Position numbers and translations under genes: made by a program. Shown in pieces: positions 18,126 to 27,664 of a DNA stretch of 43,280 nt; position 1 is the stretch's first letter; each line of letters starts with the position of its first letter. The stretch is from an uncultured Prevotella sp. (GTDB lineage: Bacteria; Bacteroidota; Bacteroidia; Bacteroidales; Bacteroidaceae): assembly GCA_946186115.1 (NCBI GenBank), contig CAMHLV010000020.1, positions 1-43,280 of the forward strand, given 5' to 3'. Under the pieces are notes generated by a model. It saw only the letters and a list, made by a program, of their open reading frames with translations, was not told the DNA's origin and did no database searches.

Positions 18126-19271
18126 ATGGAGTTGAATGAATCCTTTGAATCACAAATAAATCGCAGTGATTATAAGATATTGATTGTTGACGATGTAGTC
18201 AGTAACGTGCTGTTACTGAAGATATTGCTGACAAATGAGAAATTCCAGATTTGTACGGCAAACAACGGAAATATGTGTATTGAGCAGGCAAAAAAAGAGA
18301 AGCCTGACTTGATTCTGCTTGACGTTATGATGCCTGATATCAATGGTTTTGATACTGCGGTGATACTTAAGAAGGATCCGGAGACGATGGAAATTCCCAT
18401 TATCTTTCTTACGGCACTCAATAATCCCAGCGACTTGGTGAAAGGTTTCCAGGTAGGTGCCAACGACTTCCTGACCAAGCCCTTCAACAAGGAAGAGCTC
18501 GTCATGCGCGTGATGCACCAGATACAGCTCGTTGCCGCCAAGCGTATCATCGTTCAGCAGAACGAGGAACTGCGCCGCACCATCAACAATCGTGACAAGA
18601 TGTACTCCGTTATTGCCCATGACTTGCGTTCGCCTATGGCCAGCATACGTATGGTGCTCAATCTGGCTGTCAACGTAGTGTCTCCGGATACCGTAGGTGA
18701 GGAAATCTTCAGTCTGCTCGACAAGGCTAACCGTGAGTCGGAGGAGACTCACGATCTTCTTGACAACCTGTTGAAGTGGACCAAGTCACAGACAGGACGT
18801 CTGAATGTGGTTTATCAGGATATTGATCTCGACGATGTTGTCCCAGGTGTTGTTGACATCTTTACTATGATTGCCGAGATGAAGAAGATAAAGCTGCAGT
18901 ATATCCCTGCTGAGGAGAAAATTACCGTGCGTGCCGACAACGATATGATCAAGACCGTTATCCGCAACTTCATCTCCAACGCCATCAAGTTCACTCCCGA
19001 GGGCAAGGGCATTGATGTCTATTATAAGCGCGAAGGCGACTTCGCCCGTATCTGCGTACAGGACCATGGTGTGGGTATCGCTGCCGACCGCATAGACTCC
19101 ATCTTCCATAAAGGTGAGACAACCTACGGTACAGGTGGTGAGGAAGGTTCAGGTCTGGGACTTCAGCTCTGTCAGGACTTTGCCCGCAAGAATGGTGGCG
19201 ATGCCTATGTGGAGTCTGTCGAAGGTGAAGGCTCTACCTTCAGTTTTACCATTCCGCTGAAGAAAGACTAA
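18126..19271 (+). CDS. Hybrid receiver-histidine kinase (cytoplasmic)
   Basis: 381 aa. The N-terminal receiver domain has acidic pair near residue 22, phospho-acceptor Asp66 (LILLDVMMPD), T/S in FLTAL and Lys118 in TKPF. A short coiled linker leads to an HisKA domain with H165 in HDLRSPMAS, then an HATPase with N box FISNAIKFTP, G1 DHGVGIA and G2 GSGLGLQL. No membrane helix or sensor domain is present, so its input must be another protein phosphorylating or binding the receiver. It has its own promoter with a palindromic operator-like site and no partner regulator next to it. Confidence 0.93.
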   Translation: MELNESFESQINRSDYKILIVDDVVSNVLLLKILLTNEKFQICTANNGNMCIEQAKKEKPDLILLDVMMPDINGFDTAVILKKDPETMEIPIIFLTALNNPSDLVKGFQVGANDFLTKPFNKEELVMRVMHQIQLVAAKRIIVQQNEELRRTINNRDKMYSVIAHDLRSPMASIRMVLNLAVNVVSPDTVGEEIFSLLDKANRESEETHDLLDNLLKWTKSQTGRLNVVYQDIDLDDVVPGVVDIFTMIAEMKKIKLQYIPAEEKITVRADNDMIKTVIRNFISNAIKFTPEGKGIDVYYKREGDFARICVQDHGVGIAADRIDSIFHKGETTYGTGGEEGSGLGLQLCQDFARKNGGDAYVESVEGEGSTFSFTIPLKKD

Positions 19272-19310
19272 GCATTTAACTACCTAGTTAACTAAGGTCA
19301 GGCTAATTAA

Positions 19311-19387
19311 CGACAACTTGGACAACATCGACAACCTATTTTTACTCAGTTGAGATAAAAGTTGTCGTTGTTGTCCAAGTTGTCGTA
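19311..19387. terminator. Bidirectional terminator (26-bp inverted repeat)
   Basis: The arms 19311-19336 and 19362-19387 are complementary over 26 bp with one mismatch and a 25-nt loop. It lies exactly between the convergent hybrid kinase (+) and SPFH (-) genes. Within each arm the hexamer GACAAC is repeated three times. Confidence 0.75.
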
Positions 19388-19408
19388 ATATAAACTCCCT
19401 ATTGTCGT

Positions 19409-20362
19409 TTACTCAGCTTTAAACAGGTCCTTGATGCCTCCGATGCTGCCCAGCAAGTTGGTGGCTTCGTAGGGCAGATAGACGGTCTTGGTCTTGTCGC
19501 CCTGAGCCAGCTCCTGCATCATCTGGATGTACTTCTGAGCCAGCAGATAGTTGGCAGGATTAGTTGACTTGCCTACAGCCTCGGTGATGAGCTCGATAGC
19601 CTTGGCTTCAGCCTCTGCCTTGCGGATGCGCGCCTGAGCCTCACCCTCGGCATGGAGGATAGCCTGCTGCTTCTGGGCGTCAGCACGATTGATGATAGCG
19701 GTCTTCTCACCCTCAGAAGCCAGGATCTCGGCAGCCTTCTCACCTTCAGAGGTTAGAATCTGTGCACGCTTGTTACGCTCGGCCTGCATCTGCTTCTCCA
19801 TTGCATTCAGTACGGTAGCAGGTGGCACAATGTCCTGCAACTCTACGCGGTTCACCTTGACACCCCACTTGTCGGTGGCATCGTCCAGTACGGCACGCAG
19901 CTTGGTGTTGATGGTGTCGCGCGATGTCAGCGTCTCGTCCAGTTCCAGTTCACCGATGATATTACGCAGAGTGGTCTGCGTCAGCTTCTCGATGGCGTTA
20001 GGCAGATTTGAAATCTCATATACAGCCTTGAACGGATCTACAATCTGGAAGTATAGCAGGGCATTGATCTCCATCTGGATGTTATCCTTGGTAATCACGT
20101 TCTGCGACGGGAAGTCGTACACCTGTTCACGCAGGTCTATGCTGTTGCTGTAGGCATAGCGTCCACGGTTCAGTACCACGATGTCCTTGGCACGATCGAT
20201 GAAGGGGATGATGATGTTGATACCCGGATTCAGCGTGGCATAGTAGCGGCCTAAACGCTCAATAATCTTGGTTTCCGACTGTGGGATAATCACAAGTGCC
20301 ATCTTGGCGAAGATAATCACCAGCACGACGATGGCAAGCAGTACATAACTCATAAATTCCAT
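19409..20362 (-). CDS. SPFH/band 7 (stomatin-like, QmcA-type) membrane protein
   Basis: 317 aa. One N-terminal membrane helix (residues 3-24) is followed by the SPFH domain (IIPQSETKIIERLGRYY ... RDTINTKLRAVLDDATDKWGVKVNRVELQDI). A long Ala/Glu/Lys coiled coil (about 190-260) then repeats GEKAAEILASEGEK-type segments. Such proteins form large membrane-bound rings linked to membrane quality control. It is paired with NfeD upstream on the same strand, the classic stomatin-NfeD operon. A five-unit heptamer repeat separates the two genes. Confidence 0.92.
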   Translation of the reverse strand: MEFMSYVLLAIVVLVIIFAKMALVIIPQSETKIIERLGRYYATLNPGINIIIPFIDRAKDIVVLNRGRYAYSNSIDLREQVYDFPSQNVITKDNIQMEINALLYFQIVDPFKAVYEISNLPNAIEKLTQTTLRNIIGELELDETLTSRDTINTKLRAVLDDATDKWGVKVNRVELQDIVPPATVLNAMEKQMQAERNKRAQILTSEGEKAAEILASEGEKTAIINRADAQKQQAILHAEGEAQARIRKAEAEAKAIELITEAVGKSTNPANYLLAQKYIQMMQELAQGDKTKTVYLPYEATNLLGSIGGIKDLFKAE

Positions 20363-20376
20363 AATGATTAATAATT

Positions 20377-20411
20377 ATTGTTTATTGTTTATTGTTTATT
20401 GTTTATTGTTT
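20377..20411 (-). repeat. Heptamer tandem repeat between nfeD and the SPFH gene
   Basis: Five perfect ATTGTTT units on the plus strand (AAACAAT on the coding strand). The nfeD stop codon TAA (20412-20410) overlaps the first unit in the reading direction. The coding strand therefore carries TAA once per 7 nt, in all three frames. Confidence 0.85.
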
Positions 20412-20859
20412 ACAGCGTCTCCACGGTGATGATGGTACTCTCGCGCCCGATGACGCGTACCGTCGTGCCTACAGCGATCTCGGTATCGCTGTTGCTCACG
20501 GCTTTCCACAGGTCGCCGTCAATCTGTACATAACCGTTGTCTCCAGCGGGAATGGTTTCTGTTACCTTGCCTGTACGTCCTATCAGCGCATCGGCATTGC
20601 TGGGTTTGTTGGGCTCGTTCTTATGGAGCCAACGTAGGGCCACCGGACGGACAAACAGTACACTGAGTAGCGAGAAGATGGCAAAGATGAAAATCTGCCA
20701 ATATACGCTCAAGCCGCAAACAGCCCCGATGATGGCGAAGACGGCTCCAATGGAGAAGCAGATGATGAAGAAATCACCCGACGAGAGCTCCAAAATCAGG
20801 CAGACGATGGCGATGACAGCCCATATCTGCCACATGTTTGCTAAAAGATACTCAATCAT
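20410..20859 (-). CDS. NfeD family membrane protein
   Basis: 149 aa. Short-form NfeD: three to four hydrophobic segments in residues 5-75 (IWAVIAIVCLILELSSGDFFII, then a Gly/Ala/Val-rich pair), and a C-terminal OB-fold (GRTGKVTETIPAGDNGYVQIDGDLWKA). No protease domain. NfeD-short proteins partner the SPFH protein encoded immediately downstream. No -7 box is evident in the 42-nt gap to the upstream regulator, so all three genes may be one transcript. Confidence 0.88.
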   Translation of the reverse strand: MIEYLLANMWQIWAVIAIVCLILELSSGDFFIICFSIGAVFAIIGAVCGLSVYWQIFIFAIFSLLSVLFVRPVALRWLHKNEPNKPSNADALIGRTGKVTETIPAGDNGYVQIDGDLWKAVSNSDTEIAVGTTVRVIGRESTIITVETL

Positions 20860-20901
20860 AGTTTTTTATTATTACGTTATTTCAATATTATGAGGTCTCA
20901 A

Positions 20902-21408
20902 TTAAATAGACAGCACAAAGTCGTCCCAGTCTTTCGTCGAGCCTTTCTTGCCAAACACCTTTTGATAGAGGCGGCTTCGTGTGGAGGCTATACTCTCCTT
21001 GGAGTGAGTGGTAAGTGTGGCAATGTCCTTGGGCTGGATGCGTATTTTTATGAGTAGGCTTACATGATAGTCCTGTTCGCTCATACGGTAGAGACTGAAT
21101 AGTTTTTCCGTGAAACCTGTATAGACATTGTTCACATTATCTGCCAGTTCCTTCCAGTCGTTGTCTGTCAGCCCTTTTCCCTCGTTGAGGTATTTCTTGA
21201 TGCGAAGGTAGACAGGTGATGAGAAGATAGTGCTTACATCCTGCCTTTGTTCTATGACGGCCATTTTTTGCATGGCGTGTATGTTGTCGAGACGGCTTTG
21301 CAGCAACTGTATTTTGCGGCGGTTGTTCTGTATCACCAATATAAATAAGGTGATGTAGAAAACGGTACAAATGATGAGCAGAAACAGCTCTCGATTGGTA
21401 AGTATCAT
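20902..21408 (-). CDS. Membrane-anchored HTH transcriptional regulator
   Basis: 168 aa from ATG 21408. The frame extends to 21546, but a -7 box at 21433-21440 lies inside that extension, so the shorter start is chosen. Residues 5-24 form one membrane helix (LFLLIICTVFYITLFILVI), followed by a coiled coil. The C-terminus (LLIKIRIQPKDIATLTTHSKESIASTRSRLYQKVFG) is the LuxR-like helix-turn-helix typical of many Bacteroidota TPR-TM-HTH regulators, here without the TPR part. It may regulate the divergent arabinofuranosidase gene or the nfeD pair downstream; neither is proven. Confidence 0.75.
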   Translation of the reverse strand: MILTNRELFLLIICTVFYITLFILVIQNNRRKIQLLQSRLDNIHAMQKMAVIEQRQDVSTIFSSPVYLRIKKYLNEGKGLTDNDWKELADNVNNVYTGFTEKLFSLYRMSEQDYHVSLLIKIRIQPKDIATLTTHSKESIASTRSRLYQKVFGKKGSTKDWDDFVLSI

Positions 21409-21432
21409 AACGGTTTTTGGTTTTGTTTGATG

Positions 21433-21440
21433 CAAAGGTA
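21433..21440 (-). promoter_or_regulatory. -7 box of the HTH regulator
   Basis: The minus strand reads TACCTTTG followed by CA, a full consensus box 25 nt before ATG 21408. It fixes the start choice of the regulator gene. Confidence 0.7.
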
Positions 21441-21595
21441 CAAAATAAATGCGTTTCCACCAAGAAAAACTGTTTGCAAAAGTTTGCAGATGCCCTTTTG
21501 CACACTTTTGCGAAGAGTTGTCACCACCGACATATCCTTTTTTCACTTAATAAATAATAAATACTAATTAATTTGGCCGTTACCTCAATTTGCAT

Positions 21596-21603
21596 TACCT
21601 TTG
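21596..21603 (+). promoter_or_regulatory. -7 box of the GH51 gene
   Basis: TACCTTTG, 27 nt before ATG 21631. Divergent from the regulator promoter. No convincing -33 TTTG was assigned. Confidence 0.65.
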
Positions 21604-21630
21604 TAACCAAACTAATCAGGCAAAAAAATT

Positions 21631-23217
21631 ATGAAGAGATTCTTATCCCTTATGGCCGTTACCCTGGTTGCTGTCATTACAGCATCAGCAGGCAATGTCA
21701 AGGCCACACTGCATGCCGATCAAGGCAAGTCGAAAATCAATAAAGAAATCTACGGCCAGTTTGCCGAGCATTTAGGCTCATGCATCTATGGCGGTCTGTG
21801 GGTTGGTGAAGACTCACCTATACCAAATATCCAGGGATATCGTAAAGATGTGTTCGATGCCCTGAAAGCCCTGAAAGTTCCTGTATTGCGATGGCCTGGC
21901 GGCTGCTTCGCCGATGAGTATCACTGGCGTGATGGCATAGGTCCGCGCTCTGAGCGTCCGTCGATGAAGAACAACAACTGGGGAGGCACCATTGAGGACA
22001 ACTCGTTTGGCACTCACGAGTTTCTGAACCTGTGCGAGATGCTGGGCTGCGAGCCATATATTAGCGGCAACGTAGGCTCCGGCACTGTTGAGGAACTTGC
22101 CAAGTGGGTGGAATATATGACTTCTGAGGAGGGCACTCCAATGGCAAAACTGCGCAAGCAGAACGGTCGCGAGAAACCATGGAAGGTCAAGTATCTTGGC
22201 ATAGGTAATGAATCGTGGGGTTGTGGCGGCAATATGCGCCCTGAATACTATTCTGACCTGTATCGCCGCTATTCGGTTTACTGTCGCAACTATGACGGCA
22301 ACAAGCTGTACAAGATAGCATCAGGAGCGTCTGATTATGAATATGATTGGACAAAGGTGCTTATGGAACGTATCGGACAGCGTATGGATGGTGTGTCGCT
22401 GCACTACTATACCTGTTCAGGATGGAATGGTTCTAAGGGTTCGGCCACACAGTTTGACTCCGATCAGTATTATTGGGCACTGGCCAAGTGTCTTGAAATA
22501 GACTCTGTCATCCAGAAGCACAAAGATATCATGGATGCTGCCGACCCTGAGCGTAAAGTTGACCTGCTTGTCGATGAGTGGGGAACATGGTGGGATGAAG
22601 AACCAGGCACGATACCAGGCCACTTGTACCAGCAGAATGCTCTGCGTGATGCCTTCGTTGCTGCTCTCTCGCTTAACGTGTTCCATCGCCACACCGATCG
22701 TGTTAAGATGGCCAATATAGCCCAGATAGTCAACGTGCTTCAGTCGATGATACTGACCGATCAGGTAGGTACAGGCCACATGGTGCTGACACCCACCTAT
22801 CATGTGTTCCAGATGTACACTCCTTTCCAGGAATCCACTTTCCTGCCTGTCGATATTGAGAGTGAGACCATAGAGGTTAGCAAGGCTTACTTCAAGGATA
22901 AGGCCGACGAAAATACCGGTAGCCGTACTATGCCCTTGCTGTCGGCCTCTGCCGCAAAATGCCAAGACGGCAGCGTAGTCCTGTCGCTGATCAATGTCTC
23001 GCTCGACAAGCCACAGACATTGGATGTCAAGTTGGAAGGATTTACAGGCAAGACCGTGAAGGGCAATATTCTTACGTCGAAGAATGTGGCCGACTACAAC
23101 GACTTTGGGCATCCTGACCGCGTGTCGCCAGTAGAATTCCGCGATGCTAAGCTGAAAAAGGGTGTGCTTACCGTAAAGTTGCCTGCAAAAAGTATTGTAG
23201 TTCTAAGCTTGATGTGA
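21631..23217 (+). CDS. Alpha-L-arabinofuranosidase, GH51, secreted
   Basis: 528 aa with a signal peptide ([19 protein letters not shown], cleavage about residue 20). GH51 hallmarks: [14 protein letters not shown] near the mature N-terminus, [15 protein letters not shown] (88-101), acid/base Glu194 in [11 protein letters not shown] and nucleophile Glu316 in [12 protein letters not shown]-terminal beta-sandwich closes the protein. It releases arabinofuranose from arabinan or arabinoxylan, most likely in the periplasm. No SusC/SusD pair is nearby, so it is not part of a visible polysaccharide utilisation locus. Confidence 0.94.
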   Translation: MKRFLSLMAVTLVAVITASAGNVKATLHADQGKSKINKEIYGQFAEHLGSCIYGGLWVGEDSPIPNIQGYRKDVFDALKALKVPVLRWPGGCFADEYHWRDGIGPRSERPSMKNNNWGGTIEDNSFGTHEFLNLCEMLGCEPYISGNVGSGTVEELAKWVEYMTSEEGTPMAKLRKQNGREKPWKVKYLGIGNESWGCGGNMRPEYYSDLYRRYSVYCRNYDGNKLYKIASGASDYEYDWTKVLMERIGQRMDGVSLHYYTCSGWNGSKGSATQFDSDQYYWALAKCLEIDSVIQKHKDIMDAADPERKVDLLVDEWGTWWDEEPGTIPGHLYQQNALRDAFVAALSLNVFHRHTDRVKMANIAQIVNVLQSMILTDQVGTGHMVLTPTYHVFQMYTPFQESTFLPVDIESETIEVSKAYFKDKADENTGSRTMPLLSASAAKCQDGSVVLSLINVSLDKPQTLDVKLEGFTGKTVKGNILTSKNVADYNDFGHPDRVSPVEFRDAKLKKGVLTVKLPAKSIVVLSLM

Positions 23218-23232
23218 AAATAGACTAAAGAA

Positions 23233-23264
23233 TTTGGCATTCTGCCCGCTTATTCGTACCTTTG
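23233..23264 (+). promoter_or_regulatory. Promoter of the TPR protein gene (TTTG, 20 nt, TACCTTTG)
   Basis: TTTG at 23233-23236 and TACCTTTG at 23257-23264 with a 20-nt spacer. It lies just after the GH51 stop. The leader is about 70 nt and carries a Shine-Dalgarno-like AAGGACAGG immediately before ATG 23338. Confidence 0.75.
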
Positions 23265-23337
23265 CACCCGCTTTATGCAAGAGTGATGATTTTGTTGAAT
23301 CATAATCAGCCATTATATATAATAAGGTAAGGACAGG

Positions 23338-24537
23338 ATGAACATCAGAACTTTGACTACAATATGCTGTATGATTGTTGGTATATGTTGTATGGCTCAG
23401 CGCAAAGAGTTGAGTCAGGCAAAGACATATATCAAAAGCGGTAAGGACTTTGACAAGGCTGAGAAGCTGATGACAGGTCTTCTGGCAAAAGATTCGGTCA
23501 ACAGGCAGAACAAGAAGATATACCAGATGTGGCTTCTCGCTGTGCAGAAGCAGTATGAAGCAGCCAACGAGAAACTGTATCTGCGCCAGAAGTATGATAC
23601 AGCACAATTCTTCGGTCTGGTACGACGGATGTATCAGATATCTGTGTCGTTAGACTCGCTTGATGCCAAGCCAGACAAGAAGGGTAGGGTGCGTCCCGAA
23701 TACAGGAAAGACAATGCTTTCTATCTCGACAAGCTGCGCCGTAACTTGTATTATGGCGGAACCTTCCAGGTTAGGAAGGGTGTCTTCGACGATGCCTACA
23801 GTTATTTTGAAACATATCTTGCCACGTGTAGCCAGCCGCTGTTCACTGGCTATAACTATGCCAAAGAGGATTCTCTGATTCCTCAGGTGGCATATTGGGC
23901 TACGTTTAGCGGCTATCATCGCCAGCGAGCCGATTCTGTCTTGCGATATAGTAAACTGGCCTTGCGCGATACGTCGCGTCAGGAATATACTTTGCAGTAT
24001 ATATGTGAAGCATACAGATGGCAGCGCAACGATTCGGGCTACGTGTCAACGCTTCATGAGGGATTCAAGTTGTTTCCCAGGCACCAGTATTTCTTCCCGC
24101 GATTAGCCGATTACTATAATCAGCATGGTGAAAGCGAGAAGGTGTTAAAGCTTGCCGAACAAGGACTTATGGCCGATTCGCTGAATCAATTGATGCTGCT
24201 GGCTAAGTCGGTGGCACAACTGAATATGGGTGATGACGAAGGATGTATCGCTACCAGTGAACGCCTGATAGCGCTGAACGATACTCTGCCAGAGGCCTAT
24301 TTCAATCTTGCTACTGTGAAACTGAATAAGGCACTGGCTCTTGAACGTGAAAACGAGCCGCGCAAGAATCGTCGCAAGCTTACAGCACTATATACCGAGG
24401 CCCGCCCCTATATGGAAGCCTTCAGAAAGCTGGCTCCTTCCGACAAACAACGTTGGGCACCAGCGTTATACCGCATCTATCTGCACCTGAATATGGGCAA
24501 GCAGTTTGAGGAGATTGATAGGGTAATGAGGCGCTAA
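23338..24537 (+). CDS. Secreted TPR-repeat protein
   Basis: 399 aa. Short signal peptide (residues 1-20, Cys-rich: LTTICCMIVGICCMAQ), then helical repeats with TPR character from about residue 25 to the end (for example AKTYIKSGKDFDKAEKLM, and PEAYFNLATVKLNKALALE near 320). No enzymatic domain. It probably acts as a periplasmic scaffold. It has its own promoter and terminator, so it is monocistronic even though it precedes the bat operon. Function not recognised. Confidence 0.75.
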   Translation: MNIRTLTTICCMIVGICCMAQRKELSQAKTYIKSGKDFDKAEKLMTGLLAKDSVNRQNKKIYQMWLLAVQKQYEAANEKLYLRQKYDTAQFFGLVRRMYQISVSLDSLDAKPDKKGRVRPEYRKDNAFYLDKLRRNLYYGGTFQVRKGVFDDAYSYFETYLATCSQPLFTGYNYAKEDSLIPQVAYWATFSGYHRQRADSVLRYSKLALRDTSRQEYTLQYICEAYRWQRNDSGYVSTLHEGFKLFPRHQYFFPRLADYYNQHGESEKVLKLAEQGLMADSLNQLMLLAKSVAQLNMGDDEGCIATSERLIALNDTLPEAYFNLATVKLNKALALERENEPRKNRRKLTALYTEARPYMEAFRKLAPSDKQRWAPALYRIYLHLNMGKQFEEIDRVMRR

Positions 24538-24570
24538 TAACGCCTCATGTAAGTTTTAGGAAACTTTTTT
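24526..24570 (+). terminator. Tandem hairpin terminator over the TPR stop codon
   Basis: ATGAGGCG (24526-24533) pairs with CGCCTCAT (24541-24548); its loop contains the TAA stop. A second hairpin AAGTTT/AAACTT (24551-24566) runs directly into a T-tract. The second is the likely intrinsic terminator. Confidence 0.7.
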
Positions 24571-24591
24571 AATATTATTTAGGTGTGTACA

Positions 24592-24624
24592 TTGACGCTA
24601 TAAGCGCGGAAATGAGTACTTTTG
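24592..24624 (+). promoter_or_regulatory. bat operon promoter
   Basis: TTG at 24592-24594 and -7 box TACTTTTG at 24617-24624. The leader up to ATG 24672 is almost entirely an AAATAGT-type heptamer repeat (24633-24668). Confidence 0.6.
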
Positions 24625-24632
24625 CATTTTGA

Positions 24633-24668
24633 AAATAGTAAATAGTAAATTAGTAAATTGTAAATATT
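24633..24668 (+). repeat. AAATAGT heptamer repeat in the moxR leader
   Basis: Units AAATAGT, AAATAGT, AAATTAGT, AAATTGT, AAATATT in a row. A stop triplet (TAG or TAA) recurs in the sense strand. One unit is 8 nt long. Confidence 0.65.
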
Positions 24669-24671
24669 ATT

Positions 24672-25667
24672 ATGGCAGAAGCTATTGACATCCGTGAATT
24701 GAATATCCGGATAGAACAACAGAGTGGATTCGTAACCAATCTTACGACTGGTATGGATCGTGTAATTGTAGGACAGAAGCACTTGGTGGACTCGCTGTTA
24801 ATTGGCCTGCTGAGTGATGGTAATATCTTGTTGGAAGGCGTTCCTGGTCTGGCTAAGACTCTGGCTATTAAGACACTGGCTCAGCTTATCGACGCCACCT
24901 ACAGTCGCATACAGTTTACTCCCGACCTTTTGCCTGCCGATGTGACGGGTACGATGATCTATTCTCAGAAGGACGAGAAGTTCCAGGTGAAGAAGGGTCC
25001 CGTATTTGCCAATTTCGTCTTGGCAGACGAGATCAACCGTGCCCCTGCTAAGGTGCAGAGCGCATTGCTTGAGGCTATGCAGGAGAAGCAGGTGACTATA
25101 GGTTCTGATACCTTCGATTTGCCCAATCCGTTCCTGGTGATGGCCACTCAGAACCCCATTGAGCAGGAAGGTACCTATCCTCTGCCCGAAGCACAGGTTG
25201 ACCGTTTCATGCTTAAGGTGGTAATCGGCTATCCCACCATTGATGAGGAGAAGAAGATTATCCGTGAGAATATTGGTGAAGGATTGCCTAAGGTGACACC
25301 CGTAACAACTGCTGCCGAGATACTGAAGGCACGCTCAGTAGTGCGCGAAGTATATCTCGACGAGAAGATAGAGCAGTATATTGCCGACATTGTCTTCGCC
25401 ACACGCTATCCCGACCGCTATGGACTCAAGGATATGAAGGACATGATTTCCTTTGGCGGTTCGCCCCGTGCCTCTATCAATCTGGCTAAGGCAGCCCGTG
25501 CCTATGCATTCATTAAGCGTCGTGGATATGTGGTGCCTGAAGACGTGCGTGCTGTGGCCCACGATGTGCTGCGCCACCGCATTGGCCTGACCTATGAGGC
25601 AGAAGCCTCCAACGTCACCAGCGAAGAGATCGTTTCTAAGATTATCAATAAGGTCGAGGTGCCCTAA
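24672..25667 (+). CDS. MoxR-family AAA+ ATPase (bat operon)
   Basis: 331 aa, full family length. Walker A LLEGVPGLAKT (about 54-64), sensor and Walker B FVLADEINRAPAKVQSALL, MATQNPIEQEGTYPLPEAQ and the arginine-finger region DRFMLKV. MoxR ATPases act as chaperones with partner VWA proteins; here DUF58 and BatA/B follow. First gene of the operon. Confidence 0.95.
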   Translation: MAEAIDIRELNIRIEQQSGFVTNLTTGMDRVIVGQKHLVDSLLIGLLSDGNILLEGVPGLAKTLAIKTLAQLIDATYSRIQFTPDLLPADVTGTMIYSQKDEKFQVKKGPVFANFVLADEINRAPAKVQSALLEAMQEKQVTIGSDTFDLPNPFLVMATQNPIEQEGTYPLPEAQVDRFMLKVVIGYPTIDEEKKIIRENIGEGLPKVTPVTTAAEILKARSVVREVYLDEKIEQYIADIVFATRYPDRYGLKDMKDMISFGGSPRASINLAKAARAYAFIKRRGYVVPEDVRAVAHDVLRHRIGLTYEAEASNVTSEEIVSKIINKVEVP

Positions 25668-25724
25668 ACAAATTAGGAATTGGAAATTGGGAATAATGAT
25701 TACCTTGATTTCTGATGACTTAAT

Positions 25725-26594
25725 ATGGAAACAAGCGAGATACTAAAGAAAGTACGTAAGATAGAGATCAAGGCCAGAGGCCTGAGCTCAAACGTCTTTG
25801 CTGGGCAGTACCATTCGGCCTTCAAGGGTAGGGGTATGGCCTTCAGTGAGGTGCGCGAGTATCAGTATGGCGACGATGTGCGCGACATTGACTGGAACGT
25901 GACGGCACGTTTCCATCGTCCTTATGTCAAGGTGTTCGAGGAAGAGCGCGAACTCACTGTTATGCTGCTTATCGACGTCAGCGGTTCGCTGGACTTCGGT
26001 ACTCAGCATCAGATGAAGCGCGAGATGGTGACCGAGATAGCTGCCACCATAGCCTTCTCGGCCATCCAGAACAACGATAAGATAGGAGTGGTGTTCTTCT
26101 CCGACCGTATTGAGAAGTATATCCCACCAAAGAAGGGACGTAAGCACATACTCTATATCATACGTGAGATGCTTGACTTTAAACCAGAGTCGAAGCGCAC
26201 TGACGTGAAGCAGGCACTTGAGTTTCTGACCAGCGTCTCCAAGCGGCGCTGCACTGCTTTCGTGCTCAGCGACTTCTATGTGCGTCAGGACTTCCTGCAG
26301 CCCCTGCAGATTGCCAACCGCAAGCACGATGTCGTGGCCCTGCAGGTTTACGACCTCCGTGCACGTGAGTTGCCTGATGTCGGACTGATGCGTGTGGTGG
26401 ATGCCGAGACAGGTTTCGAACAGTATATCGACACGTCGAGCCGCCGCTTGCGTCAGGCTCACGAGCGATACTGGAAGACTTGCCAGCAGCAGTTGCGCGA
26501 GACGATGAACAAGAGTAATGTCGATCTCGTATCCATTGCCACCAATGAAGACTACGTGAAGGCATTGCTGATGCTGTTTAAACAAAGAAGCTGA
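25725..26594 (+). CDS. DUF58 protein (VWA-like, MoxR partner)
   Basis: 289 aa, soluble. The DUF58 signature YQYGDDVRDIDWNVTAR is at residues about 46-62, followed by a VWA-like fold with MIDAS-type DVSGSLDFG (about 85-93). It sits between moxR and the Bat membrane proteins, the standard arrangement. The stop TGA shares its A with the start codon of the next gene (TGATG), implying translational coupling. Confidence 0.92.
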   Translation: METSEILKKVRKIEIKARGLSSNVFAGQYHSAFKGRGMAFSEVREYQYGDDVRDIDWNVTARFHRPYVKVFEEERELTVMLLIDVSGSLDFGTQHQMKREMVTEIAATIAFSAIQNNDKIGVVFFSDRIEKYIPPKKGRKHILYIIREMLDFKPESKRTDVKQALEFLTSVSKRRCTAFVLSDFYVRQDFLQPLQIANRKHDVVALQVYDLRARELPDVGLMRVVDAETGFEQYIDTSSRRLRQAHERYWKTCQQQLRETMNKSNVDLVSIATNEDYVKALLMLFKQRS

Positions 26595-27637
26595 TGAAGA
26601 GAATCATTATACTTACAGTCTTGATAGCCAGCACGATACTTGCAATAGCTCAAGGCAGTGTTGAGGCAAAGATAGATCCTATTGAGATGCTTATAGGCGA
26701 GCAGGCAGAGGTCACTCTGACCGTGCAGGCTGCCGACGATGCTAAGGTGGAGTGGCCTACATACCAGCCACGCCAGCAGTTGGTCCCAGGTGTAGAGGTG
26801 CTGAATTTCCATCACCCCACATCCAACACTATGACCTTGACTCTGACATCGTTCGACGGAAAACTGTATGCCCTGCCTCCCTTCGTCGTCAAGATTAACG
26901 GAAAAGAGGTGAAGTCTGCCGATCTGGCTCTCAAGGTTGTAGAGATTGAGGTCGATACTACTCAGGTCAACAAGTTCTTCGGACCTAAGGACGTGCAGGA
27001 CAATCCCTTCCAGTGGAGTGACTGGTCGTCGCCTTTCTGGCTCAGCGTGCTCATGCTCGTGCTTATTGCCCTCGGCTACTATCTCTACCTGCGTCTGCGC
27101 GACAACAAGCCTGTCATTGCACATATCAAGATTGTTAAGCGCCTCCTGCCTCACCAGAAGGCTATGAAGGAGATTGAGCAGATTAAGGCCGACAAGATGG
27201 TGAGTTCGGAGAATGCCAAGGAATACTACACCAAGCTCACCGACACTTTGCGCAAGTATATTGAGGAGCGATACGGATTCTCGGCAATGGAGATGACGAG
27301 TAGTGAGATAATCGAGCGTCTGACATCTACGGGCGACCAGCAGTCGCTCGACGAGTTGCGCCAGTTGTTTACCACTGCCGACCTGGTTAAGTTTGCCAAG
27401 TACTCTACGATGATCAACGAGAACGACGCTAATCTGGTCAGCGCCATCGACTTCATTAACCAGACCAAGCTTGAGAATCAGCCCGTTGAGGAGGTTCAGA
27501 AGCCCCAACTCTCAGAGGCCGATCAGCGCTCGCAGAAGGAGCGCCGCGTGCTGAAGAGCGTCATCTGGGCTGTCGCCGTCGTATCGGCCGCACTGTTCTG
27601 CTACGTAGTATGGAGTGTCTGGCAGTTGATTAATTGA
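26594..27637 (+). CDS. Bat-operon membrane protein with periplasmic domain
   Basis: 347 aa. Signal peptide (residues 1-19, ILTVLIASTILAIAQ), a beta-rich periplasmic domain to about 140, one membrane helix (SPFWLSVLMLVLIALGYYLYL, about 148-168), a helical cytoplasmic part (about 170-320) and a second membrane helix near the C-terminus (VIWAVAVVSAALFCYVVW). The position between DUF58 and batA and the two-helix topology match the protein usually found there in Bacteroidota (DUF4381-like). No catalytic motif. It probably anchors the MoxR-Bat complex. Its stop codon begins a heptamer repeat. Confidence 0.75.
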   Translation: MKRIIILTVLIASTILAIAQGSVEAKIDPIEMLIGEQAEVTLTVQAADDAKVEWPTYQPRQQLVPGVEVLNFHHPTSNTMTLTLTSFDGKLYALPPFVVKINGKEVKSADLALKVVEIEVDTTQVNKFFGPKDVQDNPFQWSDWSSPFWLSVLMLVLIALGYYLYLRLRDNKPVIAHIKIVKRLLPHQKAMKEIEQIKADKMVSSENAKEYYTKLTDTLRKYIEERYGFSAMEMTSSEIIERLTSTGDQQSLDELRQLFTTADLVKFAKYSTMINENDANLVSAIDFINQTKLENQPVEEVQKPQLSEADQRSQKERRVLKSVIWAVAVVSAALFCYVVWSVWQLIN

Positions 27638-27659
27638 TAATTGACAATTGAAAATTGAT
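27632..27659 (+). repeat. AATTGAN heptamer repeat before batA
   Basis: Four units AATTGAT, AATTGAC, AATTGAA, AATTGAT. The stop TGA of the upstream gene (27635-27637) lies in the first unit, and TGA recurs every 7 nt, so all three frames are closed. batA starts 6 nt after the array. Confidence 0.85.
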
Positions 27660-27664
27660 AATTC

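Noticed and set aside
26552..27508. 318-aa open frame on the minus strand
   Set aside because: Antisense shadow of the bat-operon membrane protein, which has a signal peptide, membrane helices and operon position.
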